From: Acidimicrobiaceae bacterium
GTDB lineage: Bacteria; Actinomycetota; Acidimicrobiia; Acidimicrobiales; UBA10347
Direction of reading: 5' to 3'
Length of the DNA stretch: 7,269 bases
Assembly (NCBI GenBank): GCA_003485885.1
Contig: DNHM01000506.1
Span: forward strand, 1 to 7,269
Shown here: in pieces, positions 7,101 through 7,269 of the stretch
Layout: each line of letters starts with the position of its first letter
Numbering within the stretch: position 1 is the stretch's first letter
The notes under the pieces: generated by a model
Database searches by the model: none
What the model was told of the DNA's origin: nothing
Seen by the model: only the letters and a program-made list of their open reading frames with translations
Position numbers and translations under genes: made by a program

Positions 7101-7269
7101 TCAGGCCTCGAGGAGGTCTATGAGTTCGCCGAGAGGGACCGGACGGCTGATGTAGTAGCCCTGACCGAGCTGCACGCCAGCGTCTGTCAGCAGGGTCTGT
7201 TGCTTCTCTGTCTCGATACCTTCGGCGACGATCTTGAAGCCCATCTCGTGTGACATCCGGGTCAGGCTG
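7101..7269 (-). CDS. EAL-domain protein, C-terminal fragment (cyclic-di-GMP phosphodiesterase-type)
   Basis: The last 55 codons of a leftward gene that continues past the right edge. The peptide contains FKIVAEGIET (residues 11-20 of the fragment) and LGQGYYISRP (34-43), matching the terminal blocks of EAL domains, which hydrolyse cyclic di-GMP to pGpG. The EGIET glutamates and the glutamine of QGYY correspond to conserved active-site positions, so this end of the domain is intact. The EAL motif itself, and any GGDEF, PAS or membrane sensor, would lie outside the window, so activity and input signal cannot be judged. The protein ends almost directly after the EAL domain (ELIDLLEA), as is usual. 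It is convergent with hrpB and unlikely to share its regulation. Confidence 0.88.
   Translation of the reverse strand, partial: SLTRMSHEMGFKIVAEGIETEKQQTLLTDAGVQLGQGYYISRPVPLGELIDLLEA

Noticed and set aside
6567..7253. A 228-codon rightward open frame overlapping the end of hrpB and the EAL gene.
   Set aside because: It is out of frame with hrpB, whose conserved C-terminus continues to 7078, and antisense to a clear EAL domain. Its translation is rich in Ser, Arg and Cys with no recognisable domain.

Overview
The window looks like an ordinary chromosomal segment of a high-GC Gram-positive bacterium (Actinobacteriota; an Acidimicrobiia-like lineage is my guess). The reasons are the moderately high GC content, the frequent GTG starts, the rarity of Shine-Dalgarno sequences, an actinobacterial-type PAC2 protein, and an envelope protein that resembles an extended mycobacterial OmpATb. 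I see no mobile element, CRISPR array, tRNA or rRNA.

Layout: bases 1-113 hold nothing I can assign. A PAC2-family (proteasome assembly chaperone-like) gene runs leftward from about 986 to 114. About 190 bp of divergent intergenic DNA separates it from a rightward gene (about 1183-3267) for a multidomain envelope protein. That protein has an N-terminal DUF937 domain, a long acidic linker with a short tandem repeat, one transmembrane helix, a BON-like domain, a fasciclin (FAS1) domain and a C-terminal OmpA peptidoglycan-binding domain. A strong hairpin (3291-3322) follows it.

Next come a 404-residue GT-A glycosyltransferase of the glucosyl-3-phosphoglycerate synthase-like type (3347-4561) and, only 12 bp downstream, a full-length HrpB-type DEAH/RHA ATP-dependent helicase (4574-7078). 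These two probably share a transcript. The right edge carries the 3' end of a leftward, convergent gene encoding the last 55 residues of an EAL (cyclic-di-GMP phosphodiesterase-type) domain.

The genes do not form an obvious single pathway. The envelope protein and the glycosyltransferase (probably compatible-solute or polysaccharide-precursor synthesis) both fit envelope or stress physiology, while HrpB and PAC2 are housekeeping-type genes of poorly known role. The most unusual object is the DUF937-TM-BON-FAS1-OmpA fusion. I did not find convincing evidence of a new defence or mobile system.
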